Assembly: GCA_051650305.1 (NCBI GenBank)
Contig: JBOFIT010000207.1
Coordinates: 1 to 5,604, forward strand
Direction: 5' to 3'
DNA: 5,604 bases
Source of the DNA: JBOFDK01 sp051650305
Lineage (GTDB): Bacteria > Bacillota > Clostridia > Lachnospirales > Cellulosilyticaceae
Under the pieces are notes generated by a model that saw only the letters and a program-made list of their open reading frames with translations, made no database searches and was not told where the DNA came from. The position numbers were made by a program, and so were the translations under genes. Shown here piece after piece: positions 4,278 to 5,604 of the stretch (positions within the stretch are counted from its first letter, which is position 1; each line of letters opens with the position of its first letter).

Positions 4278-5604
4278 ATGGATAAAAAGAAGATAAATAT
4301 TTTAATACTTGATTTAGATAAAGAAATGGAAGACGCCCTTAAGGTACAGTTGCAAACAGATCATATAGATACGATTTTTTTTGCTACAGGGCGCAAAGTG
4401 CTTTTAGAGGAGCAGGTAGGAGAAGAAAAGACATATGAAATGATTGTAATGCCTGTCAAAGAGAAAGAAAAGGCATTAGCAATGCTTCGTAGGATTAAAC
4501 AACACTTTAGCCATAAGGACATCCCTATCATAGGCGTCTTTGACAAGGGATGTCTTAGTGATTTAGAGACTTTTTATGAGGCAGGGGTTACGGATTGGGT
4601 AGAGGAACCTTATACAGCTTTACAACTTGCCATAAGAATGAAGCATCATATCGCCTATATAAGACTCAAAAATAGGAGCATCGATAACGAGATGCTTTTT
4701 CAAGCACTGCTTCATAATGTGCCGTATATGTCGTGGTTTAAAAATACAAAAAGCCAGTATATGAAGGTAAATAAGGAACTAAAATACCACTGTGACAAAA
4801 GTTTTGAAGACATACAAGGAAGAGATGACTTTTATGTATGGGATGGGAAGATCGGGGAGCAATGCCGTCTGTATGATTTAAAAGTCATGAATGAACGAAA
4901 AAGCGTGATATTCAATGAAATGATCCCAGGGAAAAGAGGCGAACGTTTATTTGAAGTGCATAAAGCACCGGTTATTAATGCATATGACGAAGTGATAGGC
5001 ACCGTAGGGATTGCAAGGGATATCACAGAGGCAGTAAGAGCACAGCAAAAGATAGAGCAGATGGCGTATATGGATGATCTAACGCAGCTTATGAATAGGC
5101 GAGGGATGTATCGATACTTTGAACTGCTCAAAGAGGAAAATATAAAAGAAGTAACGGTGTTTTATCTTGATTTAGATAATTTTAAAGCCATTAATGACAG
5201 TTATGGACATTATTATGGTGATCAAGCACTTGTTGAGCTGGCTAATAAGCTCAAAAGCATTTGTGCAGAAGGGCGTATCGCAAGACTTGGTGGTGATGAA
5301 TTTGTAGTGGTATTTCCAACCAAGATGACTCAGGAAGCATTCTGTGAAAAAGCTACAAAGCTTATCGATGAAGGATGTATGCGTTTTGAAAAAGGTGAAA
5401 CCAGACATCAAGTGTCCGTAAGTATAGGGATTGTCCAAGGGAACTTAAGTGTGGATACCATGGAGACACTTTTGATTAGAAGTGACTTAGCGCTGTATAA
5501 AGCCAAAGAAAAAGGCAAGAATCAATACGTCGTGTATACACCACAAATTGAAGCAACTTATAGAAAAGGACTAGCCTTGGAGCAAGCCATCTATAAAGGT
5601 ATGC
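4278..5604 (+). CDS. Pseudo-receiver/PAS/GGDEF diguanylate cyclase, probably with an EAL domain beyond the right edge
   Basis: The frame is open from ATG at 4278 to the window edge (442 codons, no stop). Residues 5-125 have the alternating pattern of a response receiver, but the phospho-acceptor Asp position is Pro59, the Ser/Thr position is Phe88, and the Lys of the KP motif is Glu110 (EEPY). Residues 138-252 fit a PAS sensor domain (NVPYMSWFKN, VNKEL, then GTVGIARDIT). Residues 263-420 form a GGDEF domain: DDLTQLMNRRG at 266-276, metal-site DLDNFKAIND at 298-307, GGDEF at 338-342, SIGI at 382-385 and LYKAKEKGKN at 406-415. All catalytic motifs are intact, so it should make c-di-GMP from two GTP. 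The RxxD inhibitory site is absent (CAEG at 329-332). The last residues, KGLALEQAIYKGM, resemble the entry to an EAL phosphodiesterase domain. No membrane segment is seen, so it is a cytoplasmic protein. The PAS ligand is unknown. Confidence 0.9.
   Translation, partial: MDKKKINILILDLDKEMEDALKVQLQTDHIDTIFFATGRKVLLEEQVGEEKTYEMIVMPVKEKEKALAMLRRIKQHFSHKDIPIIGVFDKGCLSDLETFYEAGVTDWVEEPYTALQLAIRMKHHIAYIRLKNRSIDNEMLFQALLHNVPYMSWFKNTKSQYMKVNKELKYHCDKSFEDIQGRDDFYVWDGKIGEQCRLYDLKVMNERKSVIFNEMIPGKRGERLFEVHKAPVINAYDEVIGTVGIARDITEAVRAQQKIEQMAYMDDLTQLMNRRGMYRYFELLKEENIKEVTVFYLDLDNFKAINDSYGHYYGDQALVELANKLKSICAEGRIARLGGDEFVVVFPTKMTQEAFCEKATKLIDEGCMRFEKGETRHQVSVSIGIVQGNLSVDTMETLLIRSDLALYKAKEKGKNQYVVYTPQIEATYRKGLALEQAIYKGM

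Noticed and set aside
4361..5438. Leftward open frames (for example 4832-5131 and 5172-5438) opposite the GGDEF gene
   Set aside because: They are antisense to intact receiver-like, PAS and GGDEF domains, and their translations are low-complexity Ser/Ile/Phe-rich sequence of the kind seen on the reverse strand of real genes.

Overview
The window holds one leftward operon of four genes and one divergent rightward gene, separated by a 147-base intergenic region with a promoter on each strand. The DNA is moderately AT-rich, ribosome binding sites are strong purine-rich (GGAGG-like), and genes are tightly packed. The protein types are a cytoplasmic molybdenum nitrate reductase with a ferredoxin-like subunit and an NADH-type flavoprotein. 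Together these suggest an anaerobic or facultative Gram-positive bacterium of the Bacillota, most likely a member of the Clostridia. The species cannot be named from the sequence alone.

Leftward operon (4130 down to 1 and beyond the left edge), in transcription order: (1) a NasA-type molybdopterin nitrate reductase catalytic subunit (2049-4130); (2) a 134-residue protein with four [4Fe-4S] cluster motifs (1640-2044); (3) an NADH-type FAD-dependent oxidoreductase (397-1635); (4) the N-terminal 128 residues of a TDT/TehA/SLAC1-family membrane anion transporter (1-385, cut by the window edge). The gaps between genes are 4, 4 and 11 bases. Each internal ribosome binding site lies in or touches the end of the gene before it, so the genes are probably co-transcribed and translationally coupled. 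The inferred electron path is NADH to FAD protein to four-cluster protein to the [4Fe-4S] and Mo-bis-MGD centres of the reductase, and then nitrate to nitrite in the cytoplasm. No signal peptide or membrane anchor is seen in the three enzyme subunits. The membrane partner is the TDT protein, a plausible nitrate/nitrite channel; no NarK- or FocA/NirC-type gene is visible.

Divergent gene (4278 to beyond the right edge): a multidomain c-di-GMP signalling protein. It has a degenerate response-receiver domain without its phospho-acceptor Asp, a PAS domain, an intact GGDEF diguanylate cyclase domain without an RxxD inhibitory site, and the first residues of what looks like a linker into an EAL domain. 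It shares the intergenic region with the nitrate operon, so co-regulation is possible but unproven.

The points most worth checking are the nitrate reductase/TDT channel pairing, the pseudo-receiver of the GGDEF protein, a candidate redox-active cysteine in the flavoprotein, and an 11-base palindrome over the -10 box of the operon promoter. Nothing here amounts to a clearly new type of system.
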